Shown: positions 15,504 through 24,411 of the stretch, piece by piece
Position numbering within the stretch: position 1 is the first letter of the stretch
Layout: every line of letters starts with the position of its first letter
The notes under the pieces: model-generated
What the model saw: only the letters and a program-made list of their open reading frames with translations
Told to the model about the DNA's origin: nothing
Database searches by the model: none
From: Tissierellales bacterium
Lineage (GTDB): Bacteria > Bacillota > Clostridia > Tissierellales > Dethiosulfatibacteraceae
NCBI GenBank assembly: GCA_016938195.1
Contig: JAFGVC010000040.1
Location: 1 to 55,957 of the forward strand
DNA: 55,957 nucleotides
Reading direction: 5' to 3'
Position numbers and translations under genes: made by a program

Positions 15504-18500
15504 TTATTCGAATACTTTCCCACTAGCTCTCATAGAAGACAAAGCAACTCTACTAATTATCGCCGCCGCTTCAGCTCTCGAAATGTTTCTTTCTGGGTAG
15601 AATGTACCTGATGTATCACCTCCTGTCAATATACCTGCCCTATAAAGCGTCATAATTGAAGCATAATAGGGCGTCGTACTGTTGACGTCAGGCAAATGTA
15701 CAACCGTATTTTGTTGCTCAAATTCACTTGTCGGCATCGCGTTTGAGAAAATATAGGCCATCTCAGCCCTAGTTGCAGTTCTGTTATAATCATCAAAATC
15801 ATCCTCTTCAATTATGCCATTGTCTATGGCATAATCAACGTAAACCTGGTACCAAGGTGAACCCTGAGAAAAAGTAGCCGTTCCGGTTGAATAAATACTA
15901 TGTACCCTCGCTGCCATTGTCACGGCCTCAGCTAGTGTAACATTACCTATTGGATTGAAGGTGGAAGGGCTGTTGCCTTTCATCAAACCATACTCATAAG
16001 CTTGCGCTATCACCTTCTGCTTATTAAATCCATACCATTGAGATTCATCAATATCAGTAAAGAATCCATTCGTATAAGCACTGTCTTTTTTAAAGTTTAA
16101 TAAGGATCCGTTGCCTGTTCCTGATACAGGTATGGGTTTTAAGGTTGTAAATGCAACAGAATCCCCATAGAATACTTCTCCCGATAAATTAGTACCAAAT
16201 GCCCTTGCATAATAACTTTTCTCAAATCCAAGAGTTGTAGCTGTAAATAAATAGGTTTTGTTTTTAATGTCATATGGGTTGACGAGAACCCATGGCGCAG
16301 TATCATGACTTAGATTTGCGTCAGAACCAATAAGGATCCCTACTGAAACCAATTCCTCAAAGCCTTGTCCCGGTTCTCTGACATTCATCCCTATTTCTGC
16401 CGTGCCTACACCAGGCTTGATGTTCCCTGTTGAAACAGATGCATTTGCAGAAGGTAGCGTTGAAAAGGTTTTAACTTCGCCATAGCTAATCCCCAAAAGA
16501 TTTTGTGCGAAAACTCTGTAATAATAGGTCTGATCGTTTTGAAGCTTGCCTAGTACACGATAGGTTTTGCTACTTGGTAATTCAAACCGTCCAGAACCCA
16601 ATATTTCTAATGTGCCTTGGGATCCCAATGTAGGTATTTTCTCATAAGTAGAGACCAGAACGCCATGCTTTATAATATCAGAGCCATTTGGATTGATACT
16701 CGCATAAACCATCGCACCGTCATCTTCAACGCTATCAAACGGAACTGTCGGATTGACAACAATTGGAAGACCCATCGTATCCGTGACAAATGTTACGACG
16801 CTACCTAAATAAAGCCCTTGAGGATTGCTCGTATAGCACCTCAAGTAATAGGTCGTATCCGGAGAAAGCCCCGTTAATGTGGTTGTGACTAAACCTTTAC
16901 CTGTCATGCTCAAAGTGCCGGCAAAAGCCGATGTTACGCCTTCACCACCCGGCAAAGGATTTTGATTGGAAGACGAGTAGACGAGCATCCTAGTAAAAAG
17001 CTGCAGCGTACCCGCAGACACGGTAGCGTCAGTCTTGATAACCGCAGAAGTTGCGCTGACAGATTCCACCTCTGTTTTAGTAACTATTGCCTTGGATACG
17101 GTCGTCGGTTGATTAATGGTAGTGAATTGACCTGCGTATGTATAAGAAGTCCCATTTTCATTGGTTGCAAAAGCCTTATAGTAGTATGTTGTACCGGCCG
17201 ATAATCCGGATAAGGTTGCACTAAAGCTTCCATTAACAGCCGCTGTCATGACTTGCTCCGCTCCGTTAGCTATCGATGGATTGATATCGGTTCCGTAAAT
17301 AAATCCCGTTGCAGTTACCGTCGTGCCTGGTGGCGTTGAAAAGCTTGCACTAACTTGTTTTGTATCAGGCGTATTCTGAGAAGGGCTTAGTCCCAATTTG
17401 ACGCTCGGTATTCCTTCTAGTGCAAGTGTCACAAAAGACTGTTGTGTTCCATAATATGTGCCCTGGGCATTTCGGACAAACGCTTTAAAATAATACGTCG
17501 TTTCAGGTATGAGATTGGTCAATGTCGAACTATAAAGACCGGACTTTGCTGTTGTATTGTTGTCCAGTGTAAACATAGTCCCTTCTTTACCTAGCTGCGG
17601 GTCTGATACTTCCGAAACAACAAACCCTCTCAAGGTTGGCGACAAGCCTCCCGTCAAAGCATTTCCGCTAAGCTTAATCGAATTGCTCGTCGCATCCTCA
17701 GACTTGATTGTTGTAGCACTCGGTGCATTTTCAGTCGCAAAAGTCTTTACTGCACCGTAACTTAATCCTTCCGGATTACGTACATACGCGCGATAATAAT
17801 AACCGGTATTAGGCGAAAGATTCTGTATATATGCACTAAAAGCGATAGGAGTTTCCTGCGTACTAATGGGAACTTGTGCTTTAACAACACCTATTCCATC
17901 AATTTCAGGGTTATCATTGCCACTGGCTAAAGTTGCATATACAAAGCCTTGTTCCGTCAAGTATGTATTGCCGTTAAATGTAATTGAACCTTCAAGCTTA
18001 GCTCTGTCCGTCGCTATAAAACTAGCACCTATAGTTGAAACAGCTGCTATGGTAGGCGGGGGAAGCGTTTTGAAGGTTTGCTTGGTAGAATAAATAAATT
18101 CCGTACCCATTCCTTTAGATGATACGCCAATTTGTACATCATAACTCGTATCCGGAGATAATCCTTTAAAATAGAAGCTAATTTCGCCCTTTGACGGATT
18201 GAAGCTTAAGAGTTCTCCTCTTATTGCATTCGCATCATTCTTTGGATCCTGCGAGTCATTGTCATCAATCAGGGCTATCATCCCCGTCAATAAATCACGC
18301 GAGTCCACTTGAATATTTGCTGACACGGTAACATTGCTAGAGCCTTTTTTTACATATAAATTATGCACATTGGGCATAATCATTGTCGTAAATTCTAATT
18401 TATTTGAAAAGGCTGTCAAATCATGTTGATTAGTTGCTGAAGCTTGCGCTATATATGTTTTTCCAGGATCCAAAGGTATGTTATTCGGATAATCAAATAG

Positions 18501-19208
18501 CGTATACCCTATATTATATGGCATAATGCCTGTTGAAAATCTGACATTAGGTTCTAGTGTCCGAGGTAAATTTCCACCGGTATCATACTGCTTTTCCATA
18601 ACGGTTATGGAATAATCCTTCATAACTGCTTCACCGGAGCTCATTATAGAGCCCGTCACCGGATTAGCGACGTGTCCTGTTCCAGTGCTGAAAAGTCGCC
18701 CTCTCAAATTAGCAGAAAACGATCTAATCTCTGCTGATTCAAGAGAGATTTGCGGTGCAAATACAGATTCAGTTCTAGTTCCGATAAAATCGCTTAAATA
18801 AATTCTTTCTACATCGTCTACCCCAGCCATTCCGGAACCGGAAAAGGCCCAGCCGCGAATTTGGACGTAGTATTGTGTATTCGATTTAAGATTTGTAAAA
18901 ACATGCTTGTAATCACCTCTTGGGTCTACAGGTGAGTCAAATCCAAAGCTGTGTGATTTAATATAGGTTTTGTTTTCATCGTAAAGCATTACACTTAAAG
19001 ACTGTCTTTGCTCGTTTGAAGTGTCTTTACTGTAAGTAAAAGAAATTCCAAAGCTACTGCTAGTCCTATCGGTCACACTAATATTCGTGATAAACTGTGA
19101 CGCAGCTTCTGAAGGAATAGGTGGTATCATTCCAATAAAAAGAAACAACACTAAAAGAAACACACTGCTCTTCCGCAAAAATAAGTTAGAATTCAAAAGC
19201 CAACTCAT
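15504..19208 (-). CDS. Large SLH surface protein with tandem Fn3-like repeats
   Basis: About 1234 residues. A signal peptide ends near residue 36 (PSEAAS). The body, to about residue 1030, holds eight or more repeats of about 90-110 residues that each close with a variant of L-S-P-x-T-x-Y-Y-x-R-A-x-x-x-N-x-x-G (for example GYYYRAYVRNPEGLSYG, TYYFKAFVRNAQGTYYG, TYYYKAFATNENGTSY). This is the Fn3-like pattern of bacterial surface and adhesion proteins. Three SLH modules (about 1048-1225) end it, anchoring it in the wall. I chose the ATG at 19208, seven bases after GGAGG. No catalytic domain is visible; an S-layer, adhesin or scaffold role is inferred. Confidence 0.9.
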   Translation of the reverse strand: MSWLLNSNLFLRKSSVFLLVLFLFIGMIPPIPSEAASQFITNISVTDRTSSSFGISFTYSKDTSNEQRQSLSVMLYDENKTYIKSHSFGFDSPVDPRGDYKHVFTNLKSNTQYYVQIRGWAFSGSGMAGVDDVERIYLSDFIGTRTESVFAPQISLESAEIRSFSANLRGRLFSTGTGHVANPVTGSIMSSGEAVMKDYSITVMEKQYDTGGNLPRTLEPNVRFSTGIMPYNIGYTLFDYPNNIPLDPGKTYIAQASATNQHDLTAFSNKLEFTTMIMPNVHNLYVKKGSSNVTVSANIQVDSRDLLTGMIALIDDNDSQDPKNDANAIRGELLSFNPSKGEISFYFKGLSPDTSYDVQIGVSSKGMGTEFIYSTKQTFKTLPPPTIAAVSTIGASFIATDRAKLEGSITFNGNTYLTEQGFVYATLASGNDNPEIDGIGVVKAQVPISTQETPIAFSAYIQNLSPNTGYYYRAYVRNPEGLSYGAVKTFATENAPSATTIKSEDATSNSIKLSGNALTGGLSPTLRGFVVSEVSDPQLGKEGTMFTLDNNTTAKSGLYSSTLTNLIPETTYYFKAFVRNAQGTYYGTQQSFVTLALEGIPSVKLGLSPSQNTPDTKQVSASFSTPPGTTVTATGFIYGTDINPSIANGAEQVMTAAVNGSFSATLSGLSAGTTYYYKAFATNENGTSYTYAGQFTTINQPTTVSKAIVTKTEVESVSATSAVIKTDATVSAGTLQLFTRMLVYSSSNQNPLPGGEGVTSAFAGTLSMTGKGLVTTTLTGLSPDTTYYLRCYTSNPQGLYLGSVVTFVTDTMGLPIVVNPTVPFDSVEDDGAMVYASINPNGSDIIKHGVLVSTYEKIPTLGSQGTLEILGSGRFELPSSKTYRVLGKLQNDQTYYYRVFAQNLLGISYGEVKTFSTLPSANASVSTGNIKPGVGTAEIGMNVREPGQGFEELVSVGILIGSDANLSHDTAPWVLVNPYDIKNKTYLFTATTLGFEKSYYARAFGTNLSGEVFYGDSVAFTTLKPIPVSGTGNGSLLNFKKDSAYTNGFFTDIDESQWYGFNKQKVIAQAYEYGLMKGNSPSTFNPIGNVTLAEAVTMAARVHSIYSTGTATFSQGSPWYQVYVDYAIDNGIIEEDDFDDYNRTATRAEMAYIFSNAMPTSEFEQQNTVVHLPDVNSTTPYYASIMTLYRAGILTGGDTSGTFYPERNISRAEAAAIISRVALSSMRASGKVFE

Positions 19209-19278
19209 TGCCAAACCTCCTTGAATTTTTTATCCCTTAATTCACCTTCTACTACATAAAATAAATAACGTTATTATT

Positions 19279-19307
19279 ATTTTAACATTTAATGAACATG
19301 ATTTCAA
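19279..19307 (-). promoter_or_regulatory. Promoter of the SLH operon
   Basis: On the minus strand TTGAAA (19302-19307), a 17-bp spacer and TAAAAT (19279-19284). It leaves a leader of about 65 bases containing the palindrome AATAACGTTATT. Confidence 0.6.
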
Positions 19308-19374
19308 TAGGACCCCTCCATTAACTAAAAATTTAACATTCAGTACCTGAAAATTAGCATCAAACTGATAATTC

Positions 19375-19414
19375 AAAAAAAAGAGCCTGCAATTTAACAT
19401 AACCTACAGTGCTC
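19375..19414 (-). terminator. Rho-independent terminator of the MBL-fold gene
   Basis: On the minus strand GAGC-A-CTGTA pairs with TGCAG-GCTC (one G-U pair) across a 13-base loop and is followed by eight T. It ends the MBL-fold gene transcript before the SLH promoter. Confidence 0.7.
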
Positions 19415-19440
19415 CAGAATAATTTTAATCATATTCATAA

Positions 19441-20328
19441 TTACAATATTTCAAATACTTTACCTGCATTTAAACTTTTAAATTTTTCTCCGTATTTTTT
19501 CGACAATAGATATTCCGCAGCTAATCCCGTACAGTGTCCCGCTGATATAAACTGCAAATTGTATTCTTCCAATTTGTCAATGATTTCATTGATTTGAGCT
19601 TCGTTTTTATTAAGCAAATGAAGTCCTCCAATAATTCCATAAACTTTGTTGTTTCCCGTTATTTTAATAGCATGCTCGATGATTTCAACAAGACCTGCAT
19701 GACTACAACCCGTCACAATAAATAATCCTTTTTCTTTTAAATTAAATACAACAGACATATCATCTAAGAAGTAGTCGGTTTCATATTGATTATCGCCTAT
19801 TTTATTTAAATACCCCGTTGGCTTAGCTTCTATTTTTCGATTGACTTGACCGGTAGAAATTGCCCCAGGGAAAATTTCAAAAATTTCTTTTGATAATTTT
19901 AATTTTCCGCCGTTTTGCTGTATTTTTTCTTTGCTGTTCTTTTCGGATATTCCTTTGTATACCAACCGATCCGTTTCCTTATATGTTTCTCTAAATAAAT
20001 CAGTGTGTCCTATGATTTCAATGTCTTTATTTATCTCTTTCAATAAGCCTACCAAGCCTCCCACGTGGTCATCATGACAATGAGATAAAAATATTTTTTC
20101 CGATTGTTTTAAATTGACATTTAACGCATTGGCATTATAGATGATAGGTTCGTGCTCTTGCCCCGTGTCAAAAAGCAAGGTGTGCTTTGCTCCATTACTA
20201 TAAAATTCGATAAAAAAGGAAATGCCATGCTGGGCCAAATAAGACTTTTGACTATCTGCCTTATCATCGACAAGGGTTGTAATCTTGAAATTTTCAACTT
20301 CTGCTGAAAAACATTGTTTTTTAATCAT
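19441..20328 (-). CDS. MBL-fold metallo-hydrolase
   Basis: 295 residues. The metal motif HxHxDH is present as SHCHDDHVGG, FDTGQ precedes it, the TGCSHAGLVEI segment supplies the next His, and SAGHCTG near the C-terminus supplies another. This arrangement fits the MBL proteins annotated as similar to 7,8-dihydropterin-6-yl-methyl-4-(beta-D-ribofuranosyl)aminobenzene 5'-phosphate synthase. The true substrate is unknown. It is cytoplasmic. AGGAG lies seven bases before the ATG. It is a single gene. Confidence 0.88.
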   Translation of the reverse strand: MIKKQCFSAEVENFKITTLVDDKADSQKSYLAQHGISFFIEFYSNGAKHTLLFDTGQEHEPIIYNANALNVNLKQSEKIFLSHCHDDHVGGLVGLLKEINKDIEIIGHTDLFRETYKETDRLVYKGISEKNSKEKIQQNGGKLKLSKEIFEIFPGAISTGQVNRKIEAKPTGYLNKIGDNQYETDYFLDDMSVVFNLKEKGLFIVTGCSHAGLVEIIEHAIKITGNNKVYGIIGGLHLLNKNEAQINEIIDKLEEYNLQFISAGHCTGLAAEYLLSKKYGEKFKSLNAGKVFEIL

Positions 20329-20434
20329 TTGTTTGCTCCTCGTATCATAGTTTTGTTATCCCATAGTCAAATATTATACCTATTATCAATTTTTTTCCAT
20401 CATAATATTTATCATATACCCATTTAATCGTTTG

Positions 20435-20463
20435 TTGACATCTTAACCCTTAGTCATTAGAAT
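20435..20463 (+). promoter_or_regulatory. Promoter of the small membrane protein gene
   Basis: TTGACA (20435-20440), a 17-bp spacer and TAGAAT (20458-20463). Downstream is GGAGG at 20489-20493. Confidence 0.7.
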
Positions 20464-20499
20464 TAGATAAGCAACAAAAATAAAGTTTGGAGGTTAATT

Positions 20500-20925
20500 T
20501 TGCCTAAGTCTGATTCTTGTCATATGAGCAATATTATCATAAGAGTATTGACTAGTTTTATCGTTCTCTTATTTGGTCTATTCGTCATGATTATCCCTGT
20601 ATTTAAATCCATGTCAAGCACAAGTGAAGGATATCAAACTTCAATTTCAGGATTTGTCGTTGGTATTTTGTTTTTTCTTTTACTTCCCAATATTATTTAT
20701 TTCATAATAACTATGAAAGCAAAGAAAACAGCCTATGTTTTAATACCGGCCATAATGTTATTAATAGCTGAATATTATTTTTTTCATGATTTTCAAACAT
20801 GGATTGCTTCTGATGCAAATGCAGCCGTCGCACTCTTGTTTATTCCGATATATTTATTGTTAATATTAGGACTTTCCTACCTTATTGCATTTTTGACAGG
20901 GCGTATGAAAAAAGTTGGTCAATAG
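20500..20925 (+). CDS. Small four-helix membrane protein of unknown function
   Basis: 141 residues with four hydrophobic segments (about 12-33, 46-68, 76-91, 104-131). I do not recognise the family. GGAGG at 20489-20493 is six bases before a TTG at 20500, which is the likely start; the first ATG (20524) is too far from that site. A consensus promoter lies 37 bp upstream. It is alone on the plus strand between minus-strand genes, so it is an independent unit. Confidence 0.7.
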   Translation: MPKSDSCHMSNIIIRVLTSFIVLLFGLFVMIIPVFKSMSSTSEGYQTSISGFVVGILFFLLLPNIIYFIITMKAKKTAYVLIPAIMLLIAEYYFFHDFQTWIASDANAAVALLFIPIYLLLILGLSYLIAFLTGRMKKVGQ

Positions 20926-20974
20926 AAGACTTTCAAAATAATCTTTTAACACTTGCCAAGCCAATTTCATTTTC

Positions 20975-21958
20975 TTACAATTCAAGCCATGTACCAATAT
21001 TCATTTCTATAGCTTTATGATACACAATGATTCCTGTTGAAACATCAGATAAAGCCATTCCTAAATTAGAACAGATTATTCTCTCTTTATCGTTTTCTCT
21101 ACCGACTATTTTGCCTGTTACTATTTCTCCTAAATCACCATGAATACGATTAATTTTTTGAAAATAATGCATTTGTTCCTTAGTGTGTAATAATTGGGCT
21201 ACATCATCTGTGCAAAACTTATCCGCTAAATCAAAAGTCTCGTCTTTCCAATAACAATCATAATCGACCGGTGCACCAAATGCTCCTTCTTGAAACCACT
21301 CCGGTTCTATTATTTTTTTTGGATTCTTGAGTAATCTTGTTGCTGTAACAATAATATCGCTGTTTTGAACAACTTCTCTTGGTTCATCCACGCATTTAAA
21401 TTCAATATTAGGGTATATTTGCTCCATTTTACTGATATAATCATTGCATTTGTTTAAAAATGAATCATGAGCAAAAACCTTTTTTATATTTTTCTGAACA
21501 ATCATCAAAGCTTCTAAATTTGATTCTCCTTGTACACCACAACCTATTATCCCTATGGTTTCAGAATCTTTTCTAGCAAGATATTTTGCGGCCACAGCAT
21601 TTGCAGCTCCGGTTCTTTTCCCCGTTATCCACGTTGCGTCCATAACACAAATTGGGATACAGGTTTCCGGGTCGTTTAATATAATTAATCCTGTTGTATA
21701 CGGAAGATTCTTTTTTGTGTTGTCCGCGTCTCCTGAAACCCACTTCATACCTGCCGATTTCATATCCGGTATATATGCGGGCATCGCATGAATAAACGAC
21801 TCTTCTTTAGGATGTATGCCCGGCTTCGGTGGCATTTCTACCAGACCTCTTCCTTTAAGCTCAAACATTTTTTCTATAGCAACAATAATCTCTTCCATGG
21901 ATATGTCGATTTCTTCAATGTCTTTTCTGGATAAATAAAGCATTTGCAATTTTTTCAT
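20975..21958 (-). CDS. Ornithine cyclodeaminase/mu-crystallin family protein
   Basis: 327 residues. The NAD-binding site is GIIGCGVQGESNLEAL, preceded by the substrate-site segments SAGMKWVSGD and TGKRTGAANAVAAKYLA, all typical of the family. Members act as ornithine cyclodeaminase, alanine dehydrogenase or ketimine reductase, or are annotated as tyramine oxidase subunit B. The exact reaction cannot be assigned. GGAG lies eight bases before the ATG. It is 66 bp downstream of the serine dehydratase gene on the same strand, which suggests joint amino acid metabolism. Confidence 0.87.
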   Translation of the reverse strand: MKKLQMLYLSRKDIEEIDISMEEIIVAIEKMFELKGRGLVEMPPKPGIHPKEESFIHAMPAYIPDMKSAGMKWVSGDADNTKKNLPYTTGLIILNDPETCIPICVMDATWITGKRTGAANAVAAKYLARKDSETIGIIGCGVQGESNLEALMIVQKNIKKVFAHDSFLNKCNDYISKMEQIYPNIEFKCVDEPREVVQNSDIIVTATRLLKNPKKIIEPEWFQEGAFGAPVDYDCYWKDETFDLADKFCTDDVAQLLHTKEQMHYFQKINRIHGDLGEIVTGKIVGRENDKERIICSNLGMALSDVSTGIIVYHKAIEMNIGTWLEL

Positions 21959-22024
21959 GGCTTTTACTCCAATCTTTTATTGTATTTTTGTGAATTTAAA
22001 GTATATCGAAACTAATGAATCAAA

Positions 22025-23593
22025 TCATAAAAGCCGTTTAGAAATCTCTATAGATGTTTTTGTTTTTCCCAGACCCCCTAGCGTGCATCTCAACTCAAGC
22101 GGGAGCTTGAGCCCTATATCATAAATGGCACCAATCGTTTCATCTAGAGGGATCACCTTATCAAAGCCGGCAAGTGCCATATTAGCGCTTACAATTGCGT
22201 TTGAACCGCCCATAATATTTTTTCCGAGGCAAGGAACTTCAACTCTATTCGCTACCGGATCACAGGCTAATCCAGTAACATTCTGCAATGCTATTGAAGC
22301 AGCATCAATGCACTGTTCGACCGTCCCATGAAACATTTGAACGAGACCGGCGGCTGCCATGCCCGACCCGGCACCACACTCAACTTGACAACCCGCAACT
22401 TCAGCCGAAAAAGTTGCCCCTTCAGAAATAAATACGCCGATCAATCCAGCCGCTAGCATGCCATTTCTGATTTCTTCTCTCGTCATGTTTAGTGTTTTTC
22501 CAACGGCAAGCAAGGCTCCCGGCAAGCAACCGCATGAGCCTGCTGTCGGTGCTGCAACAATCACACCCATTGAGCTTTTTACTTCCATGATTGCGGTGAT
22601 GAATTTAATAACTTGATTCAATACATCTCCTGGAATTAGGCATCCACTTTTAATGCCTTCTTCAATTTTGTTGGCTTGTGATCCTAGTATTCGATCCGCA
22701 TAATTTGTTCCTTTCAAACCCTCCTCTATCGCATGTTCCATTATTAGTATTAAGTCATCCATCTTCTGTAGAACTTCCTGTTCAGAAGTATTGCCCCTCA
22801 TACTTTCATACAGCACCGCCATTTCACTCATTTGCCTGTTGTCTCTTTTGGCAAATTCCAATAGTTGAGATGCTGTTGAAAAAGGCACCTTGCAATTCAC
22901 ACTTGAAAGCGTAGGCAAAATAGGTTGAAGATCTATTATTTCAATAACATCAGATAGACTACGCAAAGCTTCCAAAAGTGAAGCTTCCGTTTGTACTTTT
23001 GTTTTTATATTAATAAGTCCTCTATTCAGTCCATTTTCACTTGTAATCTCTTCATAACCACCCATTATATTTTCAACGCTTTTCACGATACTATTTAGCT
23101 TTGATTCTGTTGTATCAACTAATATCAATAATTCAAAAAAATCCCCGCAAATTGAAACTTTAAAGGCTTCAAATTGAACTATTTCAATCATGCCACCCCC
23201 AACCGATATGGCTTCCCAAAAATGATTATTGCCATTTTGATTGTATACCTGAATACGATAATTGTTAGGATGCGATGCACCATAATCCGAAACCATATAT
23301 TGAATTTCTATGCCCCTTTCTTTTGCTATTTCACATGCGTTTTGAACAGAATGATCGGTCAGCTCCATGCCAAGTATTCCGCTTGCAAACCCAATATCAG
23401 AGCCGTGGCCATGATAGGATTCAGCCAATGAACCATTTACATCAAATTCTACAACAACTCTTTTAATATCCGCTTTGAAAGATTGCCGAATAATTGAGCC
23501 GATTCTTGCAGCGCCTGCAACATGGGAGCTTGAAGGACCTCTCATCACAGGACCTATCACATCATTAAATATACTTGCCGGTATTTTCTGCAT
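22025..23593 (-). CDS. L-serine dehydratase, iron-sulfur type, fused beta-alpha
   Basis: 522 residues. The N-terminal part (about 1-220) is the beta domain (FNDVIGPVMRGPSSSHVAGA, including an ACT-like segment near 155-220). The C-terminal part is the alpha domain with APTAGSCGCLPGALLA, SAEVAGCQVECGAGSGMAAA and ACDPVANRVEVPC, whose Cys bind the 4Fe-4S cluster. The enzyme converts L-serine to pyruvate and ammonia and is oxygen-sensitive. Clostridia often have two separate subunits; this one is a fusion. GGAGGAG precedes the ATG and a TTGACA promoter lies upstream. It leads an operon with the cyclodeaminase-family gene. Confidence 0.93.
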   Translation of the reverse strand: MQKIPASIFNDVIGPVMRGPSSSHVAGAARIGSIIRQSFKADIKRVVVEFDVNGSLAESYHGHGSDIGFASGILGMELTDHSVQNACEIAKERGIEIQYMVSDYGASHPNNYRIQVYNQNGNNHFWEAISVGGGMIEIVQFEAFKVSICGDFFELLILVDTTESKLNSIVKSVENIMGGYEEITSENGLNRGLINIKTKVQTEASLLEALRSLSDVIEIIDLQPILPTLSSVNCKVPFSTASQLLEFAKRDNRQMSEMAVLYESMRGNTSEQEVLQKMDDLILIMEHAIEEGLKGTNYADRILGSQANKIEEGIKSGCLIPGDVLNQVIKFITAIMEVKSSMGVIVAAPTAGSCGCLPGALLAVGKTLNMTREEIRNGMLAAGLIGVFISEGATFSAEVAGCQVECGAGSGMAAAGLVQMFHGTVEQCIDAASIALQNVTGLACDPVANRVEVPCLGKNIMGGSNAIVSANMALAGFDKVIPLDETIGAIYDIGLKLPLELRCTLGGLGKTKTSIEISKRLL

Positions 23594-23668
23594 ACTCTCC
23601 TCCTGTTTCTACCAAATGAACGATTCTGGTTGTTTAGTTATTCTTATCAAACATCATTACCGTTATCA

Positions 23669-23697
23669 ATTATTAAATTGTAACATTTTTATGTCAA
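23669..23697 (-). promoter_or_regulatory. Promoter of the serine dehydratase gene
   Basis: On the minus strand TTGACA (23692-23697), a 17-bp spacer and AATAAT (23669-23674). Confidence 0.55.
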
Positions 23698-23731
23698 CTT
23701 TGAAATAAGGTATTTATTGTTGAAAGGGGTG

Positions 23732-23847
23732 TCTGTCCTAAAACCTGCATTTAGCAGCTTTTACTCGGTCGCGCCCTCTCAAGGTTCGACTCCCTTCCAT
23801 TCAAAGCATCAAAAAAACACCTTTTCAGGTGTCTTGTTGATACTTTG
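23732..23847. repeat. Direct repeat, left copy (116 bp)
   Basis: Matches 25908-26023 in the same orientation over 116 bp with a single difference (A at 23782, G at 25958). It contains a stem-loop based on CCTGC-ATTTA-GCAG, a T-arm-like stem around TTCGACT, and a copy of the ssrA terminator hairpin (23817-23832). It is separated from the right copy by about 2.06 kb. Confidence 0.95.
23811..23832 (-). terminator. Duplicated ssrA-type terminator in the left repeat
   Basis: On the minus strand ACACCT-GAAA-AGGTGT followed by seven T. It is identical to the terminator directly after ssrA, and here it would end transcripts from the DUF4143/AraC-remnant segment. Confidence 0.75.
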
Positions 23848-24035
23848 TTTACCCCGAACAAGAAGGCTAACGTTTAAATCACTTATAATTTACTACAATT
23901 CAAATACTAATATAATCATTTAGAATTTCCATCTTTTAATCTCCCTTTGCAATATGGACAATACTTTGGATCGAAAATATATTTTGAATATAATCTATAG
24001 CAGTTAGGACGCCTTCTAAGTATAAAAAACACAAA
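23848..24035. other. Intergenic stretch inside the repeat-bounded segment
   Basis: AT-rich sequence with no gene, RNA or clear hairpin that I can recognise, between the left repeat and the AraC-family remnant. Confidence 0.4.
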
Positions 24036-24338
24036 TTAAACAATACCAAAGTAAGCAAACATAATATACATTACAATTTGTTTTAAATAATTATTTTCAT
24101 TGAGTACTAAAATAAAATAAAAAGTAATGGTATCTATTATTTTTTTCCCGGTTTTTATAGCCTCAATGGATGCTGTAATACGCCTTCTACGTAAATATTC
24201 AGATAATGACATTTGTGCTAGGAAAGAAAACATTCTTCTAAACTCATATTCTGAACAGTTGATTATTCTTGCTAATGATGAATATTTGAACAATAAATTT
24301 ACTGTGCATTTTGTGTAATCTCTTGCATAGTTTGATAA
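24036..24338 (-). pseudogene. AraC-family regulator remnant
   Basis: The frame reads LARIINCSEYEFRRMFSFL then MSLSEYLRRRRITASIEA, which is the first helix-turn-helix of an AraC-type DNA-binding domain. It continues through KTGKKIIDT, where the second helix-turn-helix should begin, but then becomes unrelated sequence up to the stop. Upstream the frame stays open only for 15 codons (to 24338), before a stop, and the only start-like codon is a TTG without a good ribosome binding site. The second half of the domain is missing, so it is a decayed fragment, in the segment bounded by the two 116-bp repeats. Confidence 0.7.
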
Positions 24339-24411
24339 TTAAGCGCAGGGGGGTTGCATATATGTTTTTATCTAGTCCTTAACTCTATCGGTATCCAGTG
24401 ATTTCTTTTTT

